From CAVZOY01 sp963777095 (GTDB lineage: Bacteria; Actinomycetota; Actinomycetes; Mycobacteriales; Geodermatophilaceae), in NCBI GenBank assembly GCA_963777095.1, contig CAVZOY010000004.1:434001-498000 (forward strand): a stretch of DNA of 64,000 nucleotides, written 5' to 3'. The position numbers were made by a program, and so were the translations under genes. Under the pieces are notes generated by a model, which was not told the origin of the DNA, did not search any database, and saw only the letters and a program-made list of their open reading frames with translations. Of this stretch, positions 40,538 to 48,914 are shown piece by piece (position 1 is the first letter of the stretch; the number at the start of each line of letters is the position of its first letter).

Positions 40538-41878
40538 TCACGCGCCGGTGTCGACGACGTAGAGCTGCCATTCGCCGGGCACGCCTTTGAGCGCGGTGCG
40601 GCCACGCTCGCGGAAGCGCAGTCCTGACCCGACGACGAGGTCCTTGACGGTGCTCGAGACGAGCACCTCGCCCGGACCGGCCTCGTGCGCCACGCGGGCT
40701 CCGATGTGGACGGCGATGCCGCGGACCGTGCCGTCGACCAGCTCGACCTCACCGGTGTGCACCCCGGCCCGCACCTCGAGCCCGAGCTCGCGCACCGCGT
40801 CCTCGATCGCGCAGGCGCAGCGGACGGCTCGCGCCGGGCCGTCGAAGGTTGCGAAGAACCCGTCGCCGGCCGTGTCGATCTCCCGGCCGCCGTAGCGGTC
40901 CAGCTCCCGCCGGATCAGCTCGTGGTGCCGCTCGAGCAGGTCGTGCCAGTGCCGGTCGCCGAGGGTGGCGGCCGTGACCGTGGAGTCGACGATGTCGGTG
41001 AAGAGCACGGTGGCCAGCCACCGGTGCGGGTCGGGCCGCCGGCGCACGCCGGTCAGGAAGGCCTCGACCTCGTCGAGCAGCGCGTCGGTGTCGCCGAGCC
41101 AGGGGAGATGGTCGTCGCCCGGCAGCTCGACGAACTTCGCACGCGGGATCCGGCCCGCGATCCAGCGCTCCTCGTCCACGCTGACGTCCCGGTCGCCGGA
41201 CCGGCATACGACGAGCGTCGGCGCGGTGATCGACGGCAGCACCGACCGCGTGTCGATGTCGGTGTTCATCCGGTTGAGCGCGACGGCGGCGCCAGGGCTG
41301 GCGCTGCGCCGGAAGAAGGTGGTGAGCCGCCGCGTCAGCGCGGGGTCGCCGAGAGCGCTCGGCGCGAGGGTGGCCAGGTCCATCTGGCCGGACCAGTCGC
41401 GCTCCAGCTGCGCGTGCTGCCGTTCGCGCTCCTCCGGCGTGGGCGCCCACGGGTAGTCGGGGCTCCACAGCCGCTTGGCGTAGACCGCCGCCAGCACCAG
41501 CGCGCGGACCCGCTCGGGATAGGTGGCGGCGAACAGGATGCTGAGGTTGCCGCCCTCGGAGGCACCGAAGACGGCCGCGTTCGACGAGCCGGCCGCCTGC
41601 AGGACGGCGCGGACGTCGTCCATCCGCTGCTCGAGGCCGGGCAGGTGGTCGATCGAGACGCCGTCGGACAGACCGGTTCCCCGCTTGTCGAACAGGATCA
41701 GCCGCGAGAACGACGCGAGCCGCTCGAGGAACCGCGCGTACTCCGGGATCTCCCAGCTGACCTCGACGTTCGAGATCCAGCCGGGCACCCAGATGAGGTC
41801 GAACGGCCCGTCGCCCACGACCTGGTAGGCGATGTTGGCGTCACCGCTCCGCGTGTACCGGGTCGTCGGCGTGGCCAC
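40538..41878 (-). CDS. Alpha/beta hydrolase fused to class III adenylate/guanylate cyclase (LipJ/Rv1900c type)
   Basis: 446 residues from GTG at 41878; upstream starts are possible. Residues 1-265 are an alpha/beta hydrolase with FDKRGTGLSDG, nucleophile FGASEGGNLS and GDDHLPWLGD. Residues about 285-446 are a class III cyclase: metal Asp in LFTDIVDST and DTAGDGFFATF, plus the VRAGVHTGEVE and IAVHIGARVA segments. The arrangement equals mycobacterial Rv1900c, in which the cyclase is active. The effector of the hydrolase domain is unknown. Confidence 0.9.
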   Translation of the reverse strand: MATPTTRYTRSGDANIAYQVVGDGPFDLIWVPGWISNVEVSWEIPEYARFLERLASFSRLILFDKRGTGLSDGVSIDHLPGLEQRMDDVRAVLQAAGSSNAAVFGASEGGNLSILFAATYPERVRALVLAAVYAKRLWSPDYPWAPTPEERERQHAQLERDWSGQMDLATLAPSALGDPALTRRLTTFFRRSASPGAAVALNRMNTDIDTRSVLPSITAPTLVVCRSGDRDVSVDEERWIAGRIPRAKFVELPGDDHLPWLGDTDALLDEVEAFLTGVRRRPDPHRWLATVLFTDIVDSTVTAATLGDRHWHDLLERHHELIRRELDRYGGREIDTAGDGFFATFDGPARAVRCACAIEDAVRELGLEVRAGVHTGEVELVDGTVRGIAVHIGARVAHEAGPGEVLVSSTVKDLVVGSGLRFRERGRTALKGVPGEWQLYVVDTGA

Positions 41879-42060
41879 GACGACACTCTGCTCGCCGCAC
41901 CATCCGGATCGACAGGCCGTCGGCCGCGCCGCGGCTGCGACGCCCGAGCGCAGCTCCGCCACGGCGAATGATTGCGGCGCACGGTGTTCGACCGAGCGGG
42001 CCTCGAGTACCCGCCGGCAGTTGCGCCGGTCGTTGACACGCGCCGAGCGCCTGCGCTGAG

Positions 42061-42615
42061 GTGACGGAGTCTCCCTCAAGCATGAGCCCGCGCCCGGGGA
42101 CGAGCAGCGAAACCGCGGCCCGGACGCCCGACGTATCGGTGGGCAGAGCGATGTACCCGACCGTTTTCGGCTCCGACGGAACCGACCCCGAAGAAGCATC
42201 CGGTGTGCTCGAGCCGGAGGACACGCTCGACTACCGGGAAGGCGTGGCGGACGTCCTGGACACCGGCTGGTCGCCCGCCGAGCGGCCGTGGGCGGTGAAC
42301 GACTGGGGCACGACGGAGCGCGAGGAGGCCGCGGGCGAGAGCCTGGCCGGGCGGCTCGCGCGGGAGATCCCGGAGCCGAAGGACGACGACGGCGACGGCC
42401 TCGGGGACGCGTCCGACACCGACGGTGAGCTCATCGACGGGGAGGTGGGTGGCCGGCGCGCCGGCCGGCTCGTCGAGAGCGAGGCGACGTGGGGTGACGT
42501 CGAGCCGGAGCTCTACGCGATGGATGTCGGCATCGACGGCGCCTCGGCGTCCGCGGAGGAAGCGGCCGTGCACGTCGTCGACGCCAGGGACCAGGACGTC
42601 GACGACCGACGGTGA
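42061..42615 (+). CDS. DUF5709-family acidic protein
   Basis: 184 residues from GTG (an ATG 7 codons in is an alternative). The conserved block VLEPEDTLDYREGVADVLDTGWSPAERPWAVNDWGTT marks DUF5709 (quoted here only by its ends: LEPEDTLDYR and PWAVNDWGTT). The protein is strongly acidic, with a DDDGDGLGDASDTDGE stretch that resembles a calcium-binding loop, and lacks a signal peptide or membrane segment. Role unknown. Confidence 0.8.
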   Translation: MTESPSSMSPRPGTSSETAARTPDVSVGRAMYPTVFGSDGTDPEEASGVLEPEDTLDYREGVADVLDTGWSPAERPWAVNDWGTTEREEAAGESLAGRLAREIPEPKDDDGDGLGDASDTDGELIDGEVGGRRAGRLVESEATWGDVEPELYAMDVGIDGASASAEEAAVHVVDARDQDVDDRR

Positions 42616-42640
42616 GCCGGTTGGTCGCCCACGGGGCCGC

Positions 42641-42880
42641 TTACTCGCCTCGACCGTCCAGCGTGATCATGCGGTCGATCATCTCCGCCCACGCGGCACG
42701 AACCTCGGCCGGCTGATCGTCGACAAGCATCATCGCGTCGACAGCGGTGCCCGCAGCTGTGTGGACGATGCCGTCGAAGCTCAGGCGGAAGAGAAGAACC
42801 CGGATCTCCTCCAGCTCCAACCCGGCGTCGATCAGCGGCTGCACGAGCCAGTACTGCTGCGTCGATGCAACGGACTCCAC
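42641..42880 (-). CDS. Small hypothetical protein
   Basis: 79 residues from GTG. Mostly helical by composition (LVQPLIDAGLELEEIRVLLF, AAWAEMIDRMITLDG); no Cys, signal or membrane segment. It lies between DUF5709 and the GAF-ANTAR gene on the opposite strand. No family recognised, but the codon third positions are GC-rich as in real genes here. Confidence 0.5.
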   Translation of the reverse strand: MESVASTQQYWLVQPLIDAGLELEEIRVLLFRLSFDGIVHTAAGTAVDAMMLVDDQPAEVRAAWAEMIDRMITLDGRGE

Positions 42881-43019
42881 GCATGGCGTTCGCGCCGAAA
42901 TTCATCGCCGGATGCAGGGGACGGCAGAACCCAGCGGGCGTAGGTTCGTCTCAGGCGGCGTGTCGCCGAGCGCGGAGCTCCCTTCTCAGGGTCACGGCAG
43001 GCGGAGTGGAGCTTCCGCC

Positions 43020-43751
43020 ATGAGCACTCCCGATCAGGGCTCCGCCACTGCCGCCGAGGCCGCTGCATTCGAGCAACTGGCCGCGGTCACCCTGTCAGAC
43101 CCGTCGCTGCACTCGCTGTTGCAGACCGTCGCCGACCTGACCAGCCACGTCATGCCCGGCGACATCCAGGCGTCGGTCACCCTGCTGCTGTCCGACAGAC
43201 CCATGACGGCGGTCTACACCGGGCAGCTCGCCCTCGACCTGGACGAGAGCCAGTACGCCTGCGGCCACGGACCATGCCTCCACGCCGCCGGCACGGGCGA
43301 TACGGTGCAGGTCGACGACGCCCGCACCGAGCAGCGATGGGCGGACTACATGCGGCGTGCCGTCGGCCGGGGAAGCCTCAGCTCACTGTCCATCTCCCTG
43401 CGCGCTGATGAAGTGCCCGCGGCGCTGAACTCCTACTCCCGCGCATCAGCCGCCTTCGGCGAGGACAGCGTTCGGATCGGGCAGAGGTTCGCGCGCTTCG
43501 CCGGTATCGCGGTAGCCAACATGTACGTCTTCCAGAGCAGCCAGGAGCGGGCCGACAACGTCCATGAGGCGATGGAATCCAGGGCGGTCATCGACGAGGC
43601 GAAGGGCATCCTCGTCGAGCGGTACGGGTCGACTCCTGACCAGGCATTCACCCTGCTCGCCGAGACGTCCATGGCTACCGACCGGAAGCTCCGGGACGTC
43701 GCCGCTCACCTCGTGTCGACCGGTGAGCTCGCCCCGACACCGAATGCATAG
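43020..43751 (+). CDS. GAF-ANTAR transcription antiterminator
   Basis: 243 residues. The N-terminal GAF domain (about 25-155: LALDLDESQYACGHGPCLHA) is followed by a C-terminal ANTAR RNA-binding domain (about 170-230: RAVIDEAKGILVERYGSTPDQAF, quoted by its core AKGILVERYG). ANTAR proteins prevent termination by binding paired hexaloop hairpins in nascent RNA. The GAF signal is unknown. Very common in Geodermatophilaceae and mycobacteria. Confidence 0.92.
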   Translation: MSTPDQGSATAAEAAAFEQLAAVTLSDPSLHSLLQTVADLTSHVMPGDIQASVTLLLSDRPMTAVYTGQLALDLDESQYACGHGPCLHAAGTGDTVQVDDARTEQRWADYMRRAVGRGSLSSLSISLRADEVPAALNSYSRASAAFGEDSVRIGQRFARFAGIAVANMYVFQSSQERADNVHEAMESRAVIDEAKGILVERYGSTPDQAFTLLAETSMATDRKLRDVAAHLVSTGELAPTPNA

Positions 43752-43782
43752 CGACGCTGCGCTCCACGGATCGCTGCGCGTC

Positions 43783-44241
43783 CTACGACGCGCGCCCTCC
43801 GTCGGCGGCCGGAGCCTCCGCGTCCCGGGCGTGGTTCCGGATGGTCACGGTCGTTCCGTCGGGACTCGGTGTCACGGTGGTGTCGGCCAGTGCATGCATC
43901 ATCGGCAGCCCGCGTCCCCGGCCCTCGGGGGAGGCGGACTGCCGCCACAGCCCGTGGTCCTGGATGACGATGCTGACCGCTCCGTCGTCGATCTCGGTGC
44001 AGACGTCGAAGAACGGCTCGCGCGGTAGCTGCGCGTGCTCCACGGCGTTGGTGGCTGCCTCGCACGCGGCCAGCACCAGGTCATCGATCTCCTCGACTCC
44101 CAGCCCCGATTGCCCGAGAAAGGCACGCAGCCACCAGCGCATCGCGGTGACCGAGCGCGGGGCGGCGTCGAGACGCCACTCGGAACGCAGCCCGGTGGGC
44201 GTCGACTCCCAGGGCGGTGAAGCGCCGGCACCCGAGGACAT
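43783..44241 (-). CDS. HATPase anti-sigma factor-like serine kinase (RsbW/SpoIIAB family)
   Basis: 152 residues from the ATG at 44241. GHKL motifs are LVLAACEAATNAVEHA (N-box), IVIQDHGLWRQ (G1) and GRGRGLPMMHAL (G2). Such proteins bind ATP and either inhibit stress sigma factors or phosphorylate anti-anti-sigma factors. No sigma factor or antagonist is adjacent; it converges on the GAF-ANTAR gene. The 270 bases to its right show no gene. Confidence 0.87.
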   Translation of the reverse strand: MSSGAGASPPWESTPTGLRSEWRLDAAPRSVTAMRWWLRAFLGQSGLGVEEIDDLVLAACEAATNAVEHAQLPREPFFDVCTEIDDGAVSIVIQDHGLWRQSASPEGRGRGLPMMHALADTTVTPSPDGTTVTIRNHARDAEAPAADGGRAS

Positions 44242-44514
44242 CCCTGGCGGATCGTTCCTCACGCTGTGCTCGCGGCGGACGTCAGGTCGCACCCCGTAGG
44301 GACGAGATCCAGCACGACGCACTCCCCAGAACGGCGAGGTCGCCGGGGTCCAGCGCAACCACGGGGAGGGCTGGGCCGCTCGACTACCGCCCGGAGACTA
44401 CGCCCTGCACGAGTACCGGAGCGCGTAAATCCCGTGGCTACCGGCCCGCGAGCGGATCTCGAAGGCCGCCTCCATGGCCGGTCCGGCCGCTCGGGGGAAT
44501 CCGACGACAGCCGA

Positions 44515-45006
44515 TCAGTCCCCGCTGCCGCCGGTCGGGTGCTCGATCTGGCCGGCCAGGTACAGCTGCTCGCCGATGCCGTCCAGGAGCGACAGCTGCG
44601 TCTCAAGGTAGTCGATGTGGTGCTCCTCGTCGGCGAGGATCTCCTCGAACAGCCGCTTGCTGGTGTGGTCGCCGACCTCCTCGCAGTACGCGATGGCCGG
44701 GCGCAGCCGCTGGACGACCTCGACCTCGATGGCCATGTCGGCCTCGAACTGCTCGCGGACGGTCTGGCCGATCCGCAGGGCGAGCAGCTTCTGGTAGTTC
44801 GGCAGCCCCTCGAGGAACAGGATGCGGTCGGTGAGCCGCTCCGCGTGCGTCATCTCCTCGATCGACTCGGCACGGGTGTGCGACGCGAGCTTCGTGTAGC
44901 CCCAGTTCTCCTGCATCTTCGCGTGCAGGAAGTACTGGTTGATGGCGGTCAGCTCGCTGGTCAACTGCTCGTTGAGCAGCTCGATCACACGGGCGTCACC
45001 CTGCAT
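44515..45006 (-). CDS. bfr: Bacterioferritin
   Basis: 163 residues, intact. Four-helix ferritin with ferroxidase ligands in LTSELTAINQY, ESIEEMTHAERL (also the haem-ligand Met), EADMAIEVE and LADEEHHIDYLE. Stores iron as a 24-mer with haem b. The gene for its partner ferredoxin is 152 bases upstream on the same strand. Confidence 0.95.
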   Translation of the reverse strand: MQGDARVIELLNEQLTSELTAINQYFLHAKMQENWGYTKLASHTRAESIEEMTHAERLTDRILFLEGLPNYQKLLALRIGQTVREQFEADMAIEVEVVQRLRPAIAYCEEVGDHTSKRLFEEILADEEHHIDYLETQLSLLDGIGEQLYLAGQIEHPTGGSGD

Positions 45007-45158
45007 CGCGGCCTCCTGGGGCTCCGTCGTGGGCGTTCGGCCGAACCTACCGGGCCGAGCCATCGGGACCGAGGGCGGTCAGGCGATCCCCATTGCCTGA
45101 CTCCGCGCCTCGGTCCGCTCCTCGCTCGTTCCTCGCTGCGATGCTCCCAAGGCTGTCC

Positions 45159-45356
45159 TCAGGCGACCTGCGCGGGCACCTCGAGGCCGTGCAGCGGGTC
45201 GGCGGCGCGCAGCCGGTCGCAGATGCGGTCCAGGCAGCCACCGCAGCCGGTGCCTGCGTAGCACGCCTCGCCGACCTCTTCCTCGGTGCGCGCGCCCGCG
45301 GCGATGACGGCGTTCAGCGTCGTGTCGCTGACGGCGTGGCAGATGCAGGCGTACAC
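45159..45356 (-). CDS. bfd: Bacterioferritin-associated ferredoxin
   Basis: 65 residues. The [2Fe-2S] cysteines are in YACICHAV (C-x-C) and GTGCGGCLDRI (C-x-x-C), as in Bfd, which reduces bacterioferritin iron for release. An IdeR/DtxR-like box lies 34 bases upstream, fitting iron-dependent control. Confidence 0.92.
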   Translation of the reverse strand: MYACICHAVSDTTLNAVIAAGARTEEEVGEACYAGTGCGGCLDRICDRLRAADPLHGLEVPAQVA

Positions 45357-45389
45357 GCGGATTCCTCCGGGGGAGCAGGTGAGGCACTC

Positions 45390-45408
45390 CTAAGTTAGCC
45401 GAGCCTCA
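45390..45408. promoter_or_regulatory. IdeR/DtxR-type iron box upstream of bfd
   Basis: On the minus strand the 19 bases read TGAGGCTCGGCTAACTTAG, matching about 14 of 19 positions of the mycobacterial IdeR consensus TTAGGTTAGGCTAACCTAA, including the GGCTAAC core. It lies 34-52 bases before the bfd start, where a promoter is expected. IdeR with Fe2+ would repress bfd, and possibly bfr, when iron is plentiful, or activate storage genes. Confidence 0.7.
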
Positions 45409-45474
45409 CCTACTTGCCAAGCCAGACGCCCGACCGACTTCCGCTCACCCACTCGTCGAGGGAGGAGGTGCAGG

Positions 45475-46386
45475 TCAGGCGGCCGCGACCACGCGGTCGC
45501 GCAGCGACACCAGCAGCCTGATGTCGCGGGTGTGCCCTGCGGTCTTGGATCCGTCCAGCTCACTCGGCGTCTCGACGACGACCGGGACGCCGGCCATCGA
45601 CGGGTGCGCCATCAGCTCGGCGAACGGGCCGACGCCGTACGCGCCGCCACCGATGGAGCCCTCGCCCAGGGTGGTGTGCCGGTCCCGCTTGGAGCCGCAC
45701 TCGTCGAGCGAGTCGTTGGCGTGCACCAGCGCGAGCCGGCCGGCGCCGACCGTGGCCTCGAGAGCGTCCAGCGTCGCCGTCATCCCGCCGGGTACCGACA
45801 GGTCGTGCCCGGCCGCCCACGCGTGGCAGGTGTCGAAGCAGACGCCCACTGCCGGGTGCCATTCGAGCGCGGCGAGGTACGGCCCGAGATCCTCGACGGT
45901 CGCCGCCAGCGACCTGCCGCCGCCGGCGGTCGGCTCGACGAGCAGCCGCGGTCCGCCGTCCGGGACGGCGTCGAGCACCGGCAGCAGCCGCTCGTGCAGC
46001 TGGCGCAGGGCGTCCTCGTAGCGGTCCTCGCCGACGGCGGATCCGGCGTGCACCACGACGCCGAGGCAGCCCAGCTCCGCGCCGCGGCGCAGGTTGTGCG
46101 CGATGGACGCGACCGACTTCTCCACGGTCGCCTCGGTGGGGGAGCCGACGTTGACCAGGAAGGGCGTGTGGATGAACGCCGGGATGCCCCGCTCGGCGCA
46201 GCCGGCCACGAACGCGGCGTCCTGCGCGGGCTCGCCGTCCGACAGTGCCCAGCCACGTGGATTGCCGACGAAGACCTGGACCGCGCGGGCGCCGACCTCG
46301 TCGGCGTAGCCGAGGCCACCCGTGGCGAGGCCGCGGCCGGTCAGGACGTGCGCCCCGACGGGAGTCGGGTCGGTGCGGAGGTGCAT
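45475..46386 (-). CDS. nfo: Endonuclease IV (AP endonuclease)
   Basis: 303 residues from ATG 8 bases after pknL. TIM-barrel with the zinc ligands visible in FIHTPFLVNVG, VVHAGSAVGE, LLVEPTAGGG, GVCFDTCHAWAAG, LVHANDSLDECGSKRDRH and VVETPSE. Cleaves at abasic sites in base excision repair. The frame is intact. Confidence 0.94.
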   Translation of the reverse strand: MHLRTDPTPVGAHVLTGRGLATGGLGYADEVGARAVQVFVGNPRGWALSDGEPAQDAAFVAGCAERGIPAFIHTPFLVNVGSPTEATVEKSVASIAHNLRRGAELGCLGVVVHAGSAVGEDRYEDALRQLHERLLPVLDAVPDGGPRLLVEPTAGGGRSLAATVEDLGPYLAALEWHPAVGVCFDTCHAWAAGHDLSVPGGMTATLDALEATVGAGRLALVHANDSLDECGSKRDRHTTLGEGSIGGGAYGVGPFAELMAHPSMAGVPVVVETPSELDGSKTAGHTRDIRLLVSLRDRVVAAA

Positions 46387-46394
46387 GCGAGCCG

Positions 46395-48353
46395 TCAGTT
46401 CAGCAGGATCTCGATCGTCGAGCCCTTGTCGACGGTCTGCCCGGCGGGCGGGTTCTGGACGACGACCTTGTTGCCGAAGAACTCCCTGACCTCGACCACC
46501 AGTCCGAGCTCCTCGAGAATCTTCTTGGCCTGGTCGCCCTTCTTGCCGGTGACGTCGGGGACCTCCACCACCGGCACGCCGGCCGACACCCGGATGGTCA
46601 CGGTGCTGCCATAGGCCACCGGACCGCCGGCCGGGTTGGGGTTCATGCTCATGACCTCGCCGACGGCGACCGCGTCGCTGCGGCCGTCCTCGGTGCGCTT
46701 GACGGTGAAGCCCAGCTTCTCGAGGTTCGTCGTCGCCTGCTCCGGCTTCAGGCCCACGACGTCGGGCACGGCGACCGGCGCGCGGCCGTCGCTGACCACC
46801 ATGGTGACGACCTGGTCGCGCGTGAGCTCGGTGCCGGCGGGCGGGTCGAAGGAGAGGACCAGCCCCTTCTTCACGTCGTCGCTGAAGGCGGTCTTGGTGG
46901 TGATCTGCACCGGCACGGAGTCCTGCAGCCGCGCCGTCACGTCCGCGGCCGGCTTGCCGACCAGGCTCGTGGGCACCTCGAACCGCTCCGCGCCCTTGGA
47001 GACGACGAGGTGCACGTCGGTACCCCGCACGGCCTCGCCCGCGGGCGGCTCGGTCGAGATGACGACGCCCGCCGCGACCGTCTCGCTGAACTGCTCCTCG
47101 CAGCAGTCGGGGTCGAGCCCCGCCTGCTGCAGCAGGTCGATCGCCGCGGCCTGCTCCTGCCCGGTCAGGGTCGGGATCTCGGTGTAGCGGCCGGAACCCA
47201 GCCACCAGCCGATCGCGCCGATCGTGATGGCCAGCAGCAGCACGATCGCCATGGCCAGCCGGGCGCGGCGCCGGCGGATGTGCGGCGGGGGACCGACCAG
47301 CGGACGCGACGGCATCGGCCGCGACACCGTCGGTCCGGCGCCCACGGCCGGCATCATGCTCGTCCGCCCGGAGGCGCGCTGGCCGCCGAGCACCGCCGTG
47401 CCGGGGTCGCTCGGGTGCCGCGGACGGGTGTGGCGGGTGACCGGACGCAGCGTGCCGGTGGTGGTGGGCACCCGGCCGGTCGGCACGGGCACCGCCTCGA
47501 TGGCCAGGTCCTGGCGCAGGTCGTACAGCTCGGCGAGGAAGGCGCCGGCGTCGATCGGGCGGCCGGCCGGATCGCGGCGGGTGGTGCGGGCGACGAGCTC
47601 GTCGACCTGCCACGGGACGCCGGGCACCTGCGACGACGGCTTGGGGACGTCGTGGTGCACGTGCTGGTAGGCCACCGCCAGCGGCGTGTCGCCGGCGTAC
47701 GGCGGCGCGCCGGTGAGCATCTCGTAGAGCACGATGCCGGCGGCGTAGATGTCGCTGCGCGCGTCGGCCTTGCCCCGCTCGAGCTGCTCGGGGGAGAGGT
47801 AGGCGACGGTGCCGATGAGCATGCCGCCGGTGGCGCTGCTCTGGCCGTTGCCGACGACCGCGCGGGCCAGGCCGAAGTCGGCGACCTTGACCACGCCGTC
47901 GACGCCGATCAGCACGTTCTCGGGCTTGATGTCGCGGTGCACGATGCCGGCGCGGTGCGCCGCGGTCAGCCCGGCGAGCACCGGCTCGAGCACGGCGAAC
48001 GCCTCGCCGACGGTGAGCCGGCCGCGTGCCTGCAGCAGGTCGCGCAGCGTGCGTCCGCGGACGAGCTCCATGACCAGGAACACGAGGCCCTGGTCGCTGC
48101 CCTGGTCGCTGACCGAGACCACGTTGGGGTGGCTGAGCATCGCGGCCGCCCGCGCCTCGCGGGTGAACCGGTCGACGAACGTCGGGTCGTGGACCAGGTG
48201 GTCGGCCATGACCTTGACCGCGACCGTGCGGCCCAGCCGCAGGTCGGTGGCGGAGTAGACGGTGGACATGCCGCCACGAGCGAGCCGGTCCTCGAGGCGA
48301 TAGCGCCCCTCGAGGACGAGGCCGACCACGGGGTCGGTCACGGCGGTCTCCAC
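46395..48353 (-). CDS. pknL: Serine/threonine protein kinase with four PASTA domains (PknL type)
   Basis: 652 residues. Kinase domain about 12-270: GGMSTVYSA, ATP Lys in VAVKVMADHL, HRDIKPENVL, VADFGLARA and GTVAYLSPEQ. After a Pro/Thr-rich linker there is one membrane helix (MAIVLLLAITIGAIGWWL, about 335-355), then four PASTA repeats opening YTEIPTLTG, RFEVPTSLVG, VAVPDVVGL and VEVPDVTGK. PASTA domains sense muropeptides or lipid II. M. tuberculosis PknL lacks PASTA, whereas corynebacterial PknL has them. The partner gene is divergent from it. Confidence 0.94.
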   Translation of the reverse strand: METAVTDPVVGLVLEGRYRLEDRLARGGMSTVYSATDLRLGRTVAVKVMADHLVHDPTFVDRFTREARAAAMLSHPNVVSVSDQGSDQGLVFLVMELVRGRTLRDLLQARGRLTVGEAFAVLEPVLAGLTAAHRAGIVHRDIKPENVLIGVDGVVKVADFGLARAVVGNGQSSATGGMLIGTVAYLSPEQLERGKADARSDIYAAGIVLYEMLTGAPPYAGDTPLAVAYQHVHHDVPKPSSQVPGVPWQVDELVARTTRRDPAGRPIDAGAFLAELYDLRQDLAIEAVPVPTGRVPTTTGTLRPVTRHTRPRHPSDPGTAVLGGQRASGRTSMMPAVGAGPTVSRPMPSRPLVGPPPHIRRRRARLAMAIVLLLAITIGAIGWWLGSGRYTEIPTLTGQEQAAAIDLLQQAGLDPDCCEEQFSETVAAGVVISTEPPAGEAVRGTDVHLVVSKGAERFEVPTSLVGKPAADVTARLQDSVPVQITTKTAFSDDVKKGLVLSFDPPAGTELTRDQVVTMVVSDGRAPVAVPDVVGLKPEQATTNLEKLGFTVKRTEDGRSDAVAVGEVMSMNPNPAGGPVAYGSTVTIRVSAGVPVVEVPDVTGKKGDQAKKILEELGLVVEVREFFGNKVVVQNPPAGQTVDKGSTIEILLN

Positions 48354-48455
48354 GCGGACGAGTGTAGGAGCGGGATCCGCAGGTCCAGGCCCACCACGCG
48401 GGGCGGGAGGCTGCCGGGACGCCTGGTGCGAATGGGCAGGGGCGGTCCCGAAACC

Positions 48456-48517
48456 CTCGGCCCTCCTGCAGGGGCCCGCCGTGAGCTTGCGAACGGTGGG
48501 GGGCAGGGGGGTCCTTC
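48456..48517 (+). repeat. Dispersed intergenic repeat, copy 2
   Basis: Same arrangement as 21129-21189: GGCCCTCCTGCAGGGGCC hairpin, then CGTGAGCTTGCGAACGGTGGGGGGCAG and GGGGTCCTTC. Most of the 62 positions agree. Here it sits in the divergent promoter region between pknL and the Rv2175c-type gene. Confidence 0.7.
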
Positions 48518-48532
48518 TCTTAGGCTTTCGGC

Positions 48533-48856
48533 ATGCAGACCCTGACCCCCGCCGAGGTCGCCGACGTGCTGAACGTCTCGGCCAACCGGGTCCGCCAGCT
48601 CCTGCGCGACCGCCGGCTGATGGCCGTCCCGGGCAGCGGCGGCAGCAAGATCCCGGCCGACTTCCTCCAGAACGGCGCCGTCCTCAAGCACCTGCCGGGC
48701 CTGCTCACGGTGCTCCGCGACGGCGGGTTCAGCGACGAGGCAGCCTTCGAGTGGCTCTTCCGCGAGGACGACACGCTGCCGGGCACCCCCGTGAACGCGC
48801 TCCGCGACAACCGGCACACCGAGATCACCCGCAGGGCGCAGGCCCTGGCGCTGTGA
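48533..48856 (+). CDS. Rv2175c-type DNA-binding protein, PknL substrate family
   Basis: 107 residues. N-terminal winged/MerR-like helix-turn-helix (LTPAEVADVLNVSANRVRQLL) and the conserved PADFLQNGAVLKHLPGLLTVL block with LPGTPVNALRDN C-terminal part. In M. tuberculosis Rv2175c is phosphorylated by PknL, which lowers DNA binding. The same divergent gene pair here supports the same link. Confidence 0.92.
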   Translation: MQTLTPAEVADVLNVSANRVRQLLRDRRLMAVPGSGGSKIPADFLQNGAVLKHLPGLLTVLRDGGFSDEAAFEWLFREDDTLPGTPVNALRDNRHTEITRRAQALAL

Positions 48857-48914
48857 ATCCGTCCGGCCCTCCCGCGCGAAGGTCCGGTGTGCGGACGGCG
48901 GAGGAGGGCGCGGC

